Shown here: piece after piece, positions 1 to 11,416 of the stretch
Position numbering within the stretch: position 1 is the first letter of the stretch
Layout of the letters: the number at the start of each line of letters is the position of its first letter
Assembly (NCBI GenBank): GCA_018340375.1
Contig: JAFFJZ010000004.1
Location: 25,332,001 to 25,396,000, forward strand
Source: Gonatopus flavifemur
Taxonomy: Eukaryota > Arthropoda > Insecta > Hymenoptera > Dryinidae
Direction: 5' to 3'
Length of the DNA stretch: 64,000 bases
The notes under the pieces: model-generated
The model's input: the letters and a program-made list of their open reading frames with translations, nothing else
Database searches by the model: none
What the model was told of the DNA's origin: nothing
Position numbers and translations under genes: made by a program

Positions 1-1234
1 CTGTGAATGACAGCGATCGGTTGGGAAACAAATGAAAACACGCTTGGATAATGAGGATTAGCGCGATCACAGCGATGGGTATCGTAATGAAATTCGTCAG
101 TGCTGACTGGACAGTAATGAGAATTGAAAAACGCAGTACTGCATGGAATGAATTTGAGTTTCAATGTATTTTTGTGATTCACAGTAACCATTGCTGTTTC
201 CTTTGTTCAGTGTACTTGTATGGAGCAAAGTCTGGTTGATTGCTTTCCCACATTTTATTCAATCAGTTTTTAGTATTCTGGGTAAAGGGGTTGAGTAACC
301 CCCGGTTCTGCTGAATGCTCCTAACGAAACAAATAGATGAAGAGTGATTTGTTTTCATTAGAATCCTTTGTTTTGTAATGGAAAACTCGATTCCCTTTCA
401 GTTGGATTCTTCTCGAAGTTCCAAATAAACCTAGATGGCACACAAGAATCACTGGAATTCTCAATGAATTCTAGGAACAGGACTCCTCCTGAACTGTTTC
501 CAAATTCGAAAAATTCTTGGAGAATCCCAAAAAGAATCCGGTTTGTTAGACATGCGCGAGTTCTCTTGGATTTCCAGGAAGATCTCAAAGAATTTTGGAG
601 TAATTCGCAACCTTTAGACGAATCAAAACTTTTCCAGAACTCTTTAGGCTTCCTTCGAATTTTAGAAGAGTTCAAGTGGAGGTATTTTTTCAGATATCAT
701 CAGTTATTCTCCTGCGCTATCTGGGAAGCTGATACTCAAGTTTTTATGCTCATTGATGTGCATCTCAAGTCTTGAGTGAAATGAATATCACATAAAAAAT
801 ACACTCCTATAAATATCAAAGTGTAAGCGGAAGTTTTCGGGCATGTCCGATTGAAAACCAAACATGTCTCAATCAGAAGAATTTGAATTAGGCTGGAACG
901 TATGAATCTGATATTTACGGCCTTCTCAGTAGGATTGGATGGAATGAAATAAAAAAAATAAATAAAGCTTGATTTCAACAATAAATATATTCAAAAATAT
1001 TGAGACTACACAGAAAGGCAGAGCGTTGGAAAAAAAATCAGGCAAATCTCGGCCCTTCTTTTAAACAAATTGAGTTTACATAATCTATGAAGTTATTTAC
1101 AATGGAATGTGATAATTATATTTTACAATAACATTTCCAAAATAATTTACAAAAGTTTTACAATTTTTAATTTGAATCAAACTGTTCTTCTTTTTGAATA
1201 TGACTATGGATATTTCAATTCATCTCCTTCTGTT
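1..1234. other. No gene seen; AT-rich with weak foldback
   Basis: No coding region is convincing here. Positions about 360-680 are open on both strands at once and are rich in mutually complementary GAATTC/TTCTAG-type words. That suggests an old foldback element rather than a gene, but I could not define its ends. Confidence 0.4.
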
Positions 1235-1460
1235 CGGCCATGAAAGATTGGCGCAATTGCCGCACCCGCGTAACCAAAACTCAATCACATGATTTTTGAT
1301 TTTCAATCTGATAATCAAAATTTCCAGACGGCCATGAAGAATTGGCGCAATTGCTGCATCCGCGTGACCAATCTATCAATTCTGATCCAACAATTACGCT
1401 CAATATTCATTCTCAATCGGCCATGAAGGATTGACGCAATTGCCGCACCCGCGTAACTAG
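1235..1460. repeat. Three-copy tandem repeat, ~90-bp unit
   Basis: A core of about 42 bp beginning CGGCCATGAA and containing GCGCAATTGC and CCGCGT recurs at about 1235, 1329 and 1418, separated by AT-rich spacers. The core is GC-rich against an AT-rich background and differs at only a few bases between copies. No coding potential is visible. Confidence 0.75.
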
Positions 1461-1969
1461 AGATTAGCCAAATATTGAGATTTTATGGAAAATAATGAGG
1501 AAAACAGTTTTAGTATAACATAAAATTGAGATAAGTACTGAAAGAGAGAGAGAAAAAATAATTGAATAAATTTTTGTTCATTAATTTTGCATCAATCCAG
1601 TCTTAAAGACTTATGACGTCAGCATCGAGCCTAAGCAGGGCTTCTAATGCTCGAGAGTCAGGAAGAGCGTCTGACTGCTGACAGAGCGGAGTGGTCAACT
1701 GGGGCTCGCGAAGAAAGAAGGAAAGAAGGGGGATGGGGAGGCCCCAGCCAACGCCCCCTCCAGTGGGTTGCTACCTACAATAGTTGTTGCTACGTCAGCG
1801 ACAGGTGCATCGCCCTGGCGCTGCCGCAGCCCCAACATACTGCCAACCCTCCTCAAAGAAGAGAAATAGCGAGATCAAAGAATGAGTTAGAATTACCTTG
1901 CGGCATCGACTCTAGATCAGAGGGTATGTAATGTGATGATGTGACTTCATTTAGGCTATGACTAGTTGG

Positions 1970-4595
1970 CTATGGCGAGTTGGCTGTTTGGGTGTAGAAT
2001 TTCTCTGTTGTTGTTTTAATGAATTCTTCTATGGTGGGTATTTTGAGGTCCACAAGGATTTTCGAATTTTTAACATATCTGGGGGCCTTTACTATCCATC
2101 TCAGGGCTTTGTTTTGGATAATTTGTACTTTTTTAATTTGGATGTTGTTAGCACCTCCCCAAATAGGAGTTGCGTATGTGATGATCAGCCGAATTATGGT
2201 TTTATAAAGCGTTATTTTGTTATTTAGGCCAAGTTTGGATTTTTGGTTGATGAGTGGACATAGAAGAGAGGTGATGGCTGTGGCTTTGCATCTAATGTTT
2301 TGGATGTGTTTTTCAAAGTTAAGTCTTTTATCAAGCGTGACACGAAGGTACTTTACGTGTGGTTTCCAATGTATGGGAGAACCGTACATTTTTGCTGGCT
2401 CTGGAAGAGGCTTATTTCTTTTGGAGAAAATAATCGATTTTGATTTGGCTACATTAATTTCAACTCGCCACTTTTTGCACCAGTCCTCGATGTCCATCAA
2501 GTTTTGGTTTAGTCTTTTCTTTAATAGTAAGTTTGACCAGGATGCTGTGTATATGACTGTGTCTTCCGCGTAGATACCGATTTTGATATTTTCATAACAT
2601 GGGATATCATTGATAAATAAGTTGAAAAGGACCGGGCCGATGATGCTACCTTGCGGGACTCCTGCGCTGATGGGTTTCTGCTGCGAGTAATTATCCTCTA
2701 GGAATACTTCAGAGGATCTATTATGTAAATAGGAGTTAATGAATTTGATGATATATGAAGGGAAATTGTATTCAACTAGTCTGGCTATTAGTCCCTCGTG
2801 CCATACGGAATCAAAGGCCTTCTCTACATCTAAGAGTACCGCTCAAATGTTTTTATTGAAATTGAAATTGTGTGTTATAAATTCTGTTAATCTTAGTATT
2901 TGGTGTTGTGTGGAGTGACCTCTTCTAAAGCCAAATTGTTCTTTTCTAAGTAAATTATTTTCATGGATGAATGAATTTATCCTAGTTAATATAATTTTTT
3001 CTAATATTTTGCTCAAAGTGGGAAGAAGGCTGATTGGTCTATAACTGGTGGGGTTTGGAAGATCTTTGCCTTCTTCAGGAAAGACTAGAACCTTGGCAAC
3101 CTTCCAGGTAGTCGGGAAGTATTGGAGTCTTGAGCAAGCATTGAGAATTTCAGTCAAATAATTGATGGCAAAGTCAGGTAAGTGTTTGAGGACTATGTTA
3201 GAGACCCCATCCCGTCCGGGCGCTTTTCTATTTTGAACTTTTTTAAGTATGGTCTTTATTTCGTGGTTGTTCGTGTATTTGATTTGTTGTTTATCGGTAA
3301 CTGAGGATAAGAATTTTTCAACAATGTCTTGAACTTTTTTAATGTATTCAGGGGAGGAGGGTCCATCATGTGGCTCAAAGGTGCCTGATAGGGTTGTGGC
3401 TAGAACTTCCGCTTTTTGTATTTTATTTACGGCGATGTCTGTTCCGTTTTCAATTGGGGGAAGTGTAAATTTCTTATTAGTTAATTTCTTCGTCATTTGC
3501 CAGAGCGAATTGTCGGTGATATTTAATTTAGTAAGAGTATTTTCCCATGTTGCGTTTTCAAATTTTATAATTTTATCCGCTATGATTTTGCGGTAGGAAT
3601 TGACTATTGTTTGAATCGCCGGATTATAGGTTTTCCTGTAATGTTTAATTAATTTATTACGTTCTTGATTGAGGTTTAATATTTCTGGAGGAAGTCTCAG
3701 GTAGTCATTATTGATTTTGGAAGAATCTATTTTAGGAGTAGAGACTTTCATTGCAGTGGTTATCCGGTTGACTAGCTGGTCTATAGCTGTATCTATGTCA
3801 TTCGTGTCTTTGAGTGAATTTAAGTTAGGTGGGTTTTTAAGCAGGTATTCAACGAATTTTTGCCAGTTTGTTTTTTATGAAATTAAATTTGGTCCCACTT
3901 TTGCGAATATCTATGCTTGAATCTAAGGTCAGGAGCAGCGGAAGGTGATCTGAGTCAAGTTCTTTGTCAACTTGCAAATTGAAGCCGAAAGGGACATTTT
4001 TTGTTAACGTGAAATCCAGTATATCAGGTCTTTTGTTGTTAGTTGGGTAGAAGGTAAATTCGTCTGGTGCTATTACTGTTAAATTCCCCTGATTTATTGT
4101 TTTAACTATTTTGGCTCCATTGGTATTATTGGATCTGCTATTCCAAATTATATGTTTGGCATTGAAGTCTCCTGCGATTATCGTTGGAAGCTTGGAATTA
4201 AATAGTTTGTTAAGGTCAGTTGGTAGGAGGGTTTTGGAAGGTGATTGGTAGATGGATGAGATGTTAACTGATCGATTTAGTATTTTGACTTTGATGGAGG
4301 TAGTTTCGATGTTCTCTAATCCAGAAATGTCTAAAGGCTCATGTTCTCAGTGTCTTTTGATGAGTATCGCTGTGCCTCTACCTGTGTTGTTTTTATATGT
4401 TAGATAGTTTGGTATATTTAACGTCTGTGCGTCTTTAATTAATGTTTCTGAAAGTAAAGCAATGTCTATGTCATGTGTGGTTATAAAATTTTTGAATTCA
4501 TGTATTTTATTGTTGATACCGTTCGCGTTCCAAAATGTTATCTTAGCTGTTTTTGGCTTAATTGTGTTTTTAAAACCTGCAATTTTTAATTGCAA
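1970..4595 (-). pseudogene. LINE ORF2: endonuclease plus reverse transcriptase, broken
   Basis: The N-terminal endonuclease (4595-3900) shows the starting motif FWNANGI, then LLSET, GDFNAKH and finally SDHLPL, as in the exonuclease/endonuclease/phosphatase fold. The reverse transcriptase follows with APGRDGV, SYRPISLLP, FGFRRGHST, AFDSVWHEG and GVPQGSIIGP. The catalytic box reads YAED, with Glu where the first Asp of F/YADD is expected. Lesions seen: TGA at 4347-4349, a frameshift in an A-run near 3873, and TGA at 2843-2845. Downstream of each lesion the frame is otherwise open for long distances, so decay is moderate. The product would nick target DNA and prime cDNA synthesis there; this copy cannot. 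Confidence 0.88.
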
Positions 4596-4666
4596 ACTCT
4601 AATAAATCTTTGATCATATTTGTACAGCTTGTCCGAAATCATATTTGCCATTCATTATGTCCCCTG

Positions 4667-4829
4667 CAGTGATGCCAGGAAAGACGGTGTGGACCGAAAA
4701 ATCAGCCCATCTACCGCGCACACAATGAAACTTTCGTATACATGTGAGTCACACGTATACGAACGTGTTATTGTGTGAACAATGGAGGGGCTGATTTTTC
4801 GGTCCGCACCGTTTTTCCTGGCATCACTG
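4667..4829. mobile_element. 163-bp hAT-type MITE with 8-bp TSD
   Basis: Its terminal inverted repeats begin CAGTGATGCCAGGAAA and continue for about 40 bp with few mismatches. The flanks are exact copies of GTCCCCTG at 4659-4666 and 4830-4837. An 8-bp duplication with CAG-starting termini is the hAT signature. It carries no ORF. It sits between ORF1 and ORF2 of the minus-strand LINE and is therefore younger than that LINE copy. Confidence 0.9.
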
Positions 4830-4837
4830 GTCCCCTG

Positions 4838-5338
4838 TTAGATTTATCGCGGTGTCTAACAGTGCCGACATTTCAGGGATGCTATCAGCTTGTTTGTTAC
4901 TGAGGTTTTCGTGTGTAGTATAGTGTTTAGTTTCATCAAGGTTTTTGGGTGGGATTTCAATTGTAAATTTCAATTTACTGGCGTAGGTTTTTAGTTCTTG
5001 GCTAGTGCTGGCAGTTGGCATTACTATTTGACGTGGCTCAGAATTATCAATAATTTTTTGTGGTTTTTGATTAACTTTTTTAGGTTTGTTTGAAATTCGG
5101 TTAGTTATTTTGACTTTCCTGTTTATCAAAATTGTCTTATATGTGGGGAATCCTTCATAGTTTGCTGTGTGGTTCTGACCACAGTTAGCACATTGATTTC
5201 CGGGTTCTTGTTTCGTTGGGCAATCTGAGTATTGATGTGGTTCACCGCACTTGACGCACTTGGGTCTTGAGTGACAGAGGTTCGATACATGGTGGAATCT
5301 CTGGCACTTGTAACACTGTTTAGGGTTAGTTGGCTTTA
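4838..5338 (-). pseudogene. LINE ORF1 (gag-like, zinc-knuckle) fragment
   Basis: This is the C-terminal part of a Jockey-type nucleocapsid ORF. Near 5300-5160 the minus strand encodes two good CCHC knuckles (CYKC-x4-H-x4-C and CVKC-x3-H-x4-C). A third begins CANCGQNH but has Phe where the last Cys is expected. After them comes a Lys-rich tail and a low-complexity Asn/Thr/Ser region. The family binds its own RNA in a ribonucleoprotein. The 5' end is missing, and the present stop codon is supplied by the MITE inserted at 4667-4829, so the native C-terminus has been displaced. Confidence 0.8.
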
Positions 5339-6640
5339 CCTGGGGCTCGCGAACTCGCGATCCGCCTTACATACCCGGGAGGAGCCTTCCCTTCCGCCGT
5401 GAAATACAACTCTCTCCTTTTCTACACTCGGCCCTGTCGCTCGCACTCATTCTGACCGCTATTACCTAATGACCTTTAACTAGCTTTTTCTCTCTCTTGA
5501 TCCAATTTTATATATATACAAACTATCACCGATTGTTTATAAAATCTTCACGAGTGCTTCCATCATCATTTCCAATAGTTGAATAATAATCATATCAATG
5601 TTTGATTAAAAAAAAACAGTAAAAATAAGTACTATGACGCCATCGCGTTTTTCGTTCTTTTACAACTTTGAGGATCTCTAACCATCTATATTCTATCAAA
5701 CATACATTTTTCTATCACAAATATGTGAAATGAGCATAAGTTATGTGTTTGGTTGAGATTATGAACAATTTAAAATGTGTTACTCGTACAAAATCTCGTT
5801 CGAATACGTATTTGAATATAATAATCGATTTTACTTTGCCGTTGGATAAAATCAATATAATTTATCGTTTTCTTTAACGTAATTTATTTGTCAACAAATT
5901 ATGATTTATGATATTTTGAATTGTTTCTATTATGTTTTTATGTATCATCAATCATATTTTCCAATATAAAATCAGAATAAATCATTGTAATCACAGTTTA
6001 AACGCATGCTGGCAAACCTGTAAAAATCAACTATTTTCAACCTCAAAGAATTGTATTCTAATCCCATCCCAGGATATATAATGACTAAAAACTGATTTTT
6101 CTGACAAACTTCAGACTATTGAGGACTCTTATTGATATATTTAGTTGAATAATTATCAAAATCCTGGAATTTCATAGGGACGTGGAATTTAACAGGTCTA
6201 CCAACCTTGTTTGTGTATTTCCTTCAATATAACTTCGAACAATCCTTAGAAATCTTTACCCCTATGTCATATCCTATCGAATATTGTTATAAATGTTTGA
6301 ACAACCTCAATTGTTGTGAAATTGAAAGGAAAATATTCCAATTAGCAAATATTTGAAGACTATATAAAAATTCTATACAAATTTCATACGAATTTTATAG
6401 AAATTCTATCAAAACGTCTCTATTCTATATGAATTCTATCCATCTTTATATTTGGAATGAAAATCCATCTTTTCTACATATCCTCACAGTATTTTATAAT
6501 GAGATCATACAATAATTCTTTTTGAACCATTGCAAGGCCAATGCTGACAACAAAGGTAGAGTACAATGCCAGTATTGGCTCCTCAGGAGTTGGCTTGCAC
6601 GTATGGACTTCTTACTGGATACATAAAAATATCGTACTAT
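5339..6640. other. No gene seen; AT-rich
   Basis: A short GC-rich stretch (about 5340-5410) marks the LINE junction. The rest is AT-rich DNA with stops in all frames and no repeat structure that I could define. Confidence 0.5.
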
Positions 6641-6659
6641 GCCTGACTTACTGTGACTG

Positions 6660-6910
6660 CCCTGTTAGTTCACATGGATTGTCACATGGGAGTTGAGTGG
6701 ATCACATGGGAATCGAGTGGGTCACACGTGTCTCCACTTGTGAACCAAATCGGTCGCAAGGGTCTTTGCATGCGGATCAAATGGGTCACATGGATCTACA
6801 CACGAGAATCAAGTGTATCGCGTGGGTCTTCGCATGAAAAATGAGTGGGTCACATGTATCTTCATATGGGAATCAAGTGGATAGCATGTGTCTTCGCATG
6901 GGAATCAAGT
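6660..6910. repeat. Degenerate ~40-bp tandem repeat
   Basis: Variants of TGGGTCACATG, TCTTCGCATG and GGGAATCAAGTG alternate five to six times. A short ORF across it (6653-6844) is only the translation of the repeat. Confidence 0.6.
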
Positions 6911-6914
6911 CAGA

Positions 6915-7690
6915 ATTGGTCAACGGTTTCTTAAGAATAGTCGTGAAAGTTTCATATAGTGGCCGTTTTTCTATCAGGGCTCGACTCAAACGCATCAATT
7001 GGAGTCGATAGCGACCCCGGGTGATAGTCTCATTCGGTTTGAGCATCTCATGATAAATTACACCTTGCTGATCTCACCAAATACAGAGAAGAAGCTTCGA
7101 ACCATGGATATTTGGTTTTGCGGACGATGTTGATGCATGGCCAGGCTCATCCCATGATTTCCTACGCTTTGGATTATCATGGTGTATCCATTTTCCATTG
7201 CTAGTACACGATATGGTGTGAGAAACCTTTCCTTTCCTCCCGTTGAAGCAGTAGTTCACACGTGAAAGAACGCCGTTCGATGTCTCTTGGCTTCAATTCA
7301 TACGGCACCCAATGTCCTTACTTCTGCATCATTCCTAAAATGTTTCCAACGTTTTCAAACGGTTGACGCATCAATTTGTAATTGTCTTGCAAGTTCTGCC
7401 AGCATCTGAGATGGGTCTGTATCGAGTAATTTCTCCAATTCTCTGTCTTCAAATTTTTTTGGTGTGCCAGAACGTTCTCTATCCTCAAGTTCAAAATCAT
7501 TGTTTTTGAAGCGTCGAAACCAGTCTCTGTGTGTCGTATTCGACAGAGCATTGTTAACATAAGTACCAACAGGAATTCTATGTACTTCAGCAGCAGATTT
7601 ATTTTGAATAAAGTAGTGCAATAAAATTTCCCGCAAACACGCTGCAGTTGGCACAAAAGTGTGATACATTTGATTTGTATGTTGGTTCTT
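6915..7690 (-). pseudogene. Mariner transposase remnant, C-terminally truncated
   Basis: The minus strand encodes successive mariner blocks. The helix-turn-helix region runs 7669-7358 (SAAEVHRI, WFRRFKNNDFELEDRERSG, PKKFEDRELE). The linker GHWVPYELKPRDIERRSF lies near 7310-7260, then KWIHHDNPKRRKSW and STSSAKPNIHG (7200-7090), and LKPNETITRGRYRLQL and EKRPLYE down to about 6930. The frame changes near 7357, there is a TAA at about 7318, and the Asp of the GDEKW box is replaced (SNGKW). The second and third catalytic Asp are gone. It belongs to the Tc1/mariner superfamily but is a different subfamily from the copy at 20.2 kb and much older. Confidence 0.85.
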
Positions 7691-7716
7691 ACGGAATGTA
7701 TCTTATGAATGTGTCT

Positions 7717-7918
7717 TGTTGAAGACATTGATATAATATATATATCTAGAGATATAGATAGAGTGGCAGTAGCAAGATGGCCACGTTACGAGTTAGTTAG
7801 TCACATGTATTCAATATGTGAATCCGTTTGTCGTTTATACATCTAACCAAATAAAATGTATATAATATAATCAATCTGTTACTCCACACTAAACCTACGC
7901 AACTTTACAAATATTACA
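7717..7918 (+). repeat. Putative 5' LTR of Ty3/Gypsy element
   Basis: The right edge is defined by a TGGCGCAGTC primer-binding-like site that follows immediately, with the LTR ending in CA. The left edge at TGTTGAAGAC is a guess based on the TG...CA rule. An AATAAA lies at about 7850. No 3' LTR partner was found, so this cannot be confirmed by an LTR pair. Confidence 0.4.
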
Positions 7919-7928
7919 TGGCGCAGTC
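7919..7928 (+). other. tRNA primer-binding site of the LTR element
   Basis: TGGCGCAGTC lies directly after the presumed LTR end and about 40 bp before the gag start. Insect Gypsy-type elements commonly use a site beginning TGGCGC for the tRNA that primes minus-strand DNA. Confidence 0.55.
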
Positions 7929-7960
7929 AATGATTAGTGTGATTTTGTGGCTAAAAATAA

Positions 7961-9010
7961 ATGTCGCGTGGTGATGTTAATAATGGTGGTGTTGGTGATG
8001 GACCTCCTTCATTAATTGGAGAAGATCAGCCGTTAGATGTAATATCTGGTGATCAAGAACATCCTCCGTTACTGAAATCTTTTGATAGTTCGTCGGAAGA
8101 AAGCATCTATGAGGATTGTGGAGTCGATACAATGGAGATGTCTATGCGACCACCCGCGCAATTATCCTTCGATGGAAAGATTAAAGAAAACTGGAATAGA
8201 TGGTTCCAGAAATTTTCGTTATACCTACAAGCTACTGGTTTGGACGAAAGAAATGAAGAAAGACGTATTGCGGTGCTCTTGCATACCATTGGCGATGAAG
8301 GGATAGAAAAATTTAATACATTTGGCTTGTCCGAAGAAAACAAGAAAAAATATAGTGAAGTTGTCAATGCTTTCAAGGAGTTTTGCACTCCTGAAGATAA
8401 TGAGAGTGTCGAGAGGCATATATTTTTCACCAGAGTACAACAAGATGGTGAAAATTTTCCTGTTTTTCTAACTGAACTGAAAAGATTGAGTTTCTCTTGT
8501 GGTTTCGGCGATCTTCGTGACAGTCTTATTAAAGATCGTGTAATTCGTGGCATAAAAGATGCAAATCTGAAAAATCGTTCATTGAGAGAAAAAAATCTAA
8601 CACTAGAAAAGTGTGTTCAGATGTGTAAGACAGATGAACTTGCACACATTCAAATGAAAGACTTGAATGTGTGTTCAGAAGTAAACATCGATTCAGTCAA
8701 ATCATCGAGGAAGCCGTTTACGAAGCAACAATCCACAACGAAGGATGGAAATAATGTAAACAGAAAGCCGACTACGTTCAATTCGTCGATTTCTTCTCAA
8801 GGTGTTCGACCAAAACAACGAGCTCGGGAATCAAACACATGTTCCAGATGTGGTAAATTTCATAAACCTAAAGAATGTCCGGCTTTTGGTAAAACTTGTT
8901 ACAAGTGTAACAAACTGAATCATTTTTCTAATTGTTGTAGACTTCATAAAGTTCAGGTTCTTGAAAATACTGCGGTTACTGAAATAGTAAGATTCCTTGT
9001 ACATGAATAG
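7961..9010 (+). CDS. gag: Ty3/Gypsy Gag-like polyprotein
   Basis: 349 codons, starting from the ATG 43 bp after the primer-binding site. The N-terminus is acidic. A capsid-like region (residues about 65-230, including NWNRWFQKFSLYLQATGL, VLLHTIGDEG and RVIRGIKD) matches the retrotransposon Gag seen in insect K02A2.6/Mag-type elements. A basic linker is followed by zinc-knuckle sequences CSRCGKFHKPKEC and CYKCNKLNHFSNCC. It would assemble intracellular particles and package the element RNA. The frame is intact. It overlaps the protease ORF by a few bases in another frame, which could be programmed frameshifting or an indel. No env-like gene is present. Confidence 0.85.
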   Translation: MSRGDVNNGGVGDGPPSLIGEDQPLDVISGDQEHPPLLKSFDSSSEESIYEDCGVDTMEMSMRPPAQLSFDGKIKENWNRWFQKFSLYLQATGLDERNEERRIAVLLHTIGDEGIEKFNTFGLSEENKKKYSEVVNAFKEFCTPEDNESVERHIFFTRVQQDGENFPVFLTELKRLSFSCGFGDLRDSLIKDRVIRGIKDANLKNRSLREKNLTLEKCVQMCKTDELAHIQMKDLNVCSEVNIDSVKSSRKPFTKQQSTTKDGNNVNRKPTTFNSSISSQGVRPKQRARESNTCSRCGKFHKPKECPAFGKTCYKCNKLNHFSNCCRLHKVQVLENTAVTEIVRFLVHE

Positions 9011-9368
9011 AATTAATTCGACTAGAAATGATAATGATTGGGTTATAAAAGTTTTGATTAACGAAAAATATGAATTCAATGCGAAAATTGATACCGGTGC
9101 GCATTGTAATGTTATTAACATGTTTGATTTAGAAAAAATTAATTTCAAATCTTATGATATTGAAAAAACCAATGTGAAATTAAATGCGTTTGGTTGTGGT
9201 AAAATCGAGGTTCTTGGAAAATGTTATTTACATTGTGTAATTGGCAATCAACCTAGTCAAATTGTTGAATTTATTATTGTAAATGAAGAAGTAAATTCAG
9301 TGTCTCTTATTTTGGGTCTTCCCACCATCAAAGAGTTGAATTTGTTGAAAAGAATAGATTACAGGTAA
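8997..9368 (+). pseudogene. Retrotransposon aspartic protease region
   Basis: The sequence KIDTGAHCNVI at about residues 31-41 is the retropepsin active-site motif, and a hydrophobic flap/ILG segment (LILGLPTI) lies near the end. This is the protease that would cleave Gag-Pol. It lies in a different frame from both gag and the RT. Its reading runs to a stop at 9366-9368, while homologous coding continues in the next frame from about 9357, so an indel separates it from pol. Confidence 0.8.
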
Positions 9369-10428
9369 AGGTCATATCAAAGATTATACATATGACATCA
9401 GTTTGAAGGATGATGTTATTCCTAAAATTGAGTATTGTCGTAAAGTTCCTGTTTCGATTAAACGACAATTAAAAACTGGGTTAGATGTAATGGTTAAAAA
9501 TAAAATTATCGAAAAAGTAGTTGAACCCACTGATTGGGTACATCCTTTGGTTGTTGTAATGAAGAAAAATTACAAATTAAGATTATGTATTGACCCTTCG
9601 AACTTGAACCAAGCAATAATGCGGCAACATCTTCATCTACCAACTTTTGAAGAGCTTGTGTCAGAAATGCACGGGGCTGAAATTTTTAGTACTCTCGATG
9701 CAAACAGTGCTTCCTGGCAAATCAAAGTATCTGAAAGAAGTTCTGATTTGCTTACGTTTATCACTCCGTTTGGGAGGTATAAATTTTTACGGATGCCTTA
9801 TGGTATATCTTCAGCCCCTGAAGTTTTTCAAGATTGTTTTGCACAAATTTTTGAGGGTATTGAAGGTGTCAAAATATATATTGATGACATAATTGTTTTT
9901 GGTTCAAGTATTGAAGAACACAATAGTCGACTTGAACAGGTGTTTATTCGTGCCAAAGAGCGAAATGTGAAATTTAATCAATCTCAATGTGAATTTCAGA
10001 AGTCTGAAGTCAAATATATGGGTCACATTTTTACTGATTCTGGAATCAAGGTTGATCCTGAGAAAGTTAGGGCCATTTCAAGTATGAAATCACCTGAAAA
10101 TAAATCAGAGTTACGAACATTCTTAGGAATGATTACATACATTAGCAGATTTGTTCCTCATTTGTCAGAGAAAAGTTCAGCTTTAAGAAATTTGGTTAAA
10201 AAAGATAGTGTTTGGATCTGGGATCGGAATTTGGAAAAGGCTTTTCAGGATCTCAAGTCTTGTTTGTCCAAAACTCCTATTTTGCAATATTTTGATGTTT
10301 CTAAACCTGTAGTACTCAGTGTAGATGCATCTCAGAATGGGTTGGGTGCTGTATTGCTCCAAAATGAATTGCCTGTTGCGTATGCCAGCAGAGCATTAAA
10401 GGAAACTCAGCGCAGATATGCCCAAATT
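9357..10428 (+). pseudogene. pol: Ty3/Gypsy reverse transcriptase, truncated in RNase H
   Basis: The RT blocks are in order: SPLVVV-like WVHPLVVV, LRLCIDPSNLN, FSTLDANSASWQI, FGRYKFLRMPYGISSAPEVFQ, the catalytic YIDDIIVFG, KSEVKYMGHI and LRTFLGMITYISRFVP. The RNase H domain begins (VLSVDASQNGLGAVL, YASRALKETQRRYAQI) and breaks off at about 10428, where the sequence turns into unrelated AT-rich DNA. The remaining RNase H, integrase and 3' LTR are absent. The catalytic Asp pair is intact, but the frame break near 9357 separates pol from protease. A 3' truncation of this kind suggests a deletion rather than normal integration. Confidence 0.88.
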
Positions 10429-10503
10429 GTTTTATACAGTTATCCTCAAGTTTTTAATTTAGGACATAAATTTCACATCTCATTTATAACATTATCAATA
10501 TAA

Positions 10504-11416
10504 TAAATCACAAATATGTGTCAAAACATAATTGCAGATGACAATCATAAAGATGCACAGCAGTAAATTTTCGTTTATTTGAAAATCTTCGGTCTCACTT
10601 TCGCGTAGATACACTCTCGGTCGTTCGTTCGTTCGGAAATCATCGGCGAACGTCGGGGGATGGTTTACGTACGCACGCTTATAATTCGCCGTAAAATCGA
10701 ATAATGTTTTGAATACAAATGAATCATTTTTCCCATACTTAATCGGATTTTAGGAATATCAAAGAATATGCCATACTGGTATTGCTTTGATCAACTGAAG
10801 TTGTTGTGAAGTTTTAAATAATACATTCTGATTCATACCGTTACGGATAGCGATATATGTTATGATGAATAAATGATATATATGTTTCATCATTTTTGCC
10901 ATCAGTACGGTACTTTTGAAAGACCCGTCTCTCAAAATTGAATCCACAAATATTAAACTTTCAAAGTCGAATTGCATATCTTCTTATTGGTTCAAGACTA
11001 ACGCTCGGACTCTAGGCATTATGGTAATATTTTCCACAAATAATGACAGTTTTCTCAATTCTGTTTTGTCCGTGTACATGGATGATATTATACTGTTGGA
11101 AACTATTTCATATTATTGATTTATATAACATACAAAAATGATCAGAAGATGCAATATACATCCATAGAGTCAACAATGTTGCCATATAAATATTTGAGGT
11201 GATGTTTGGAGGAAGAATTCCCCAACATTCAGATCCGAATGAGATTGGAATCAATGTATTGATTACAAACAAAAATTAATTGCTCAACATTTATTTACCC
11301 GTTCTTTTTGTATGATTGTATATATGTGTGTCTTTATAATTTCACTACTCTGTACATCCTTCACGCCCTCGCCTTAATAGTACCAGATAACATAGTCATT
11401 CATTGAGGTCCTCGGA
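10504..11416. other. No gene seen
   Basis: AT-rich sequence with only short, unsupported ORFs. A TCGTTCGTTCG microsatellite-like patch lies at about 10620. Confidence 0.45.

Larger units (their letters stand above)
1970..5338 (-). mobile_element. Jockey-like non-LTR retrotransposon (LINE), decayed
   Basis: Read on the minus strand, this has a nucleocapsid-type ORF1 with zinc knuckles followed by ORF2 with apurinic-like endonuclease and reverse transcriptase. That is the organisation of the Jockey clade of arthropod LINEs. The 5' side is cut abruptly at about 5338, inside ORF1. A GC-rich stretch at about 1640-1930, just beyond the ORF2 stop, may be its 3' untranslated region or a separate repeat. 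A 163-bp hAT-type MITE has inserted between the two ORFs. Stops and a frameshift make the copy non-autonomous. Confidence 0.88.

Noticed and set aside
358..775. Overlapping ORFs on both strands, 105 and 135 codons
   Set aside because: Opposite-strand openness comes from self-complementary GAATTC-type words. No domain or codon pattern supports a protein.
8082..9148. Several antisense or out-of-frame ORFs over gag
   Set aside because: Shadow ORFs; the gag frame has zinc knuckles and a capsid-like region.
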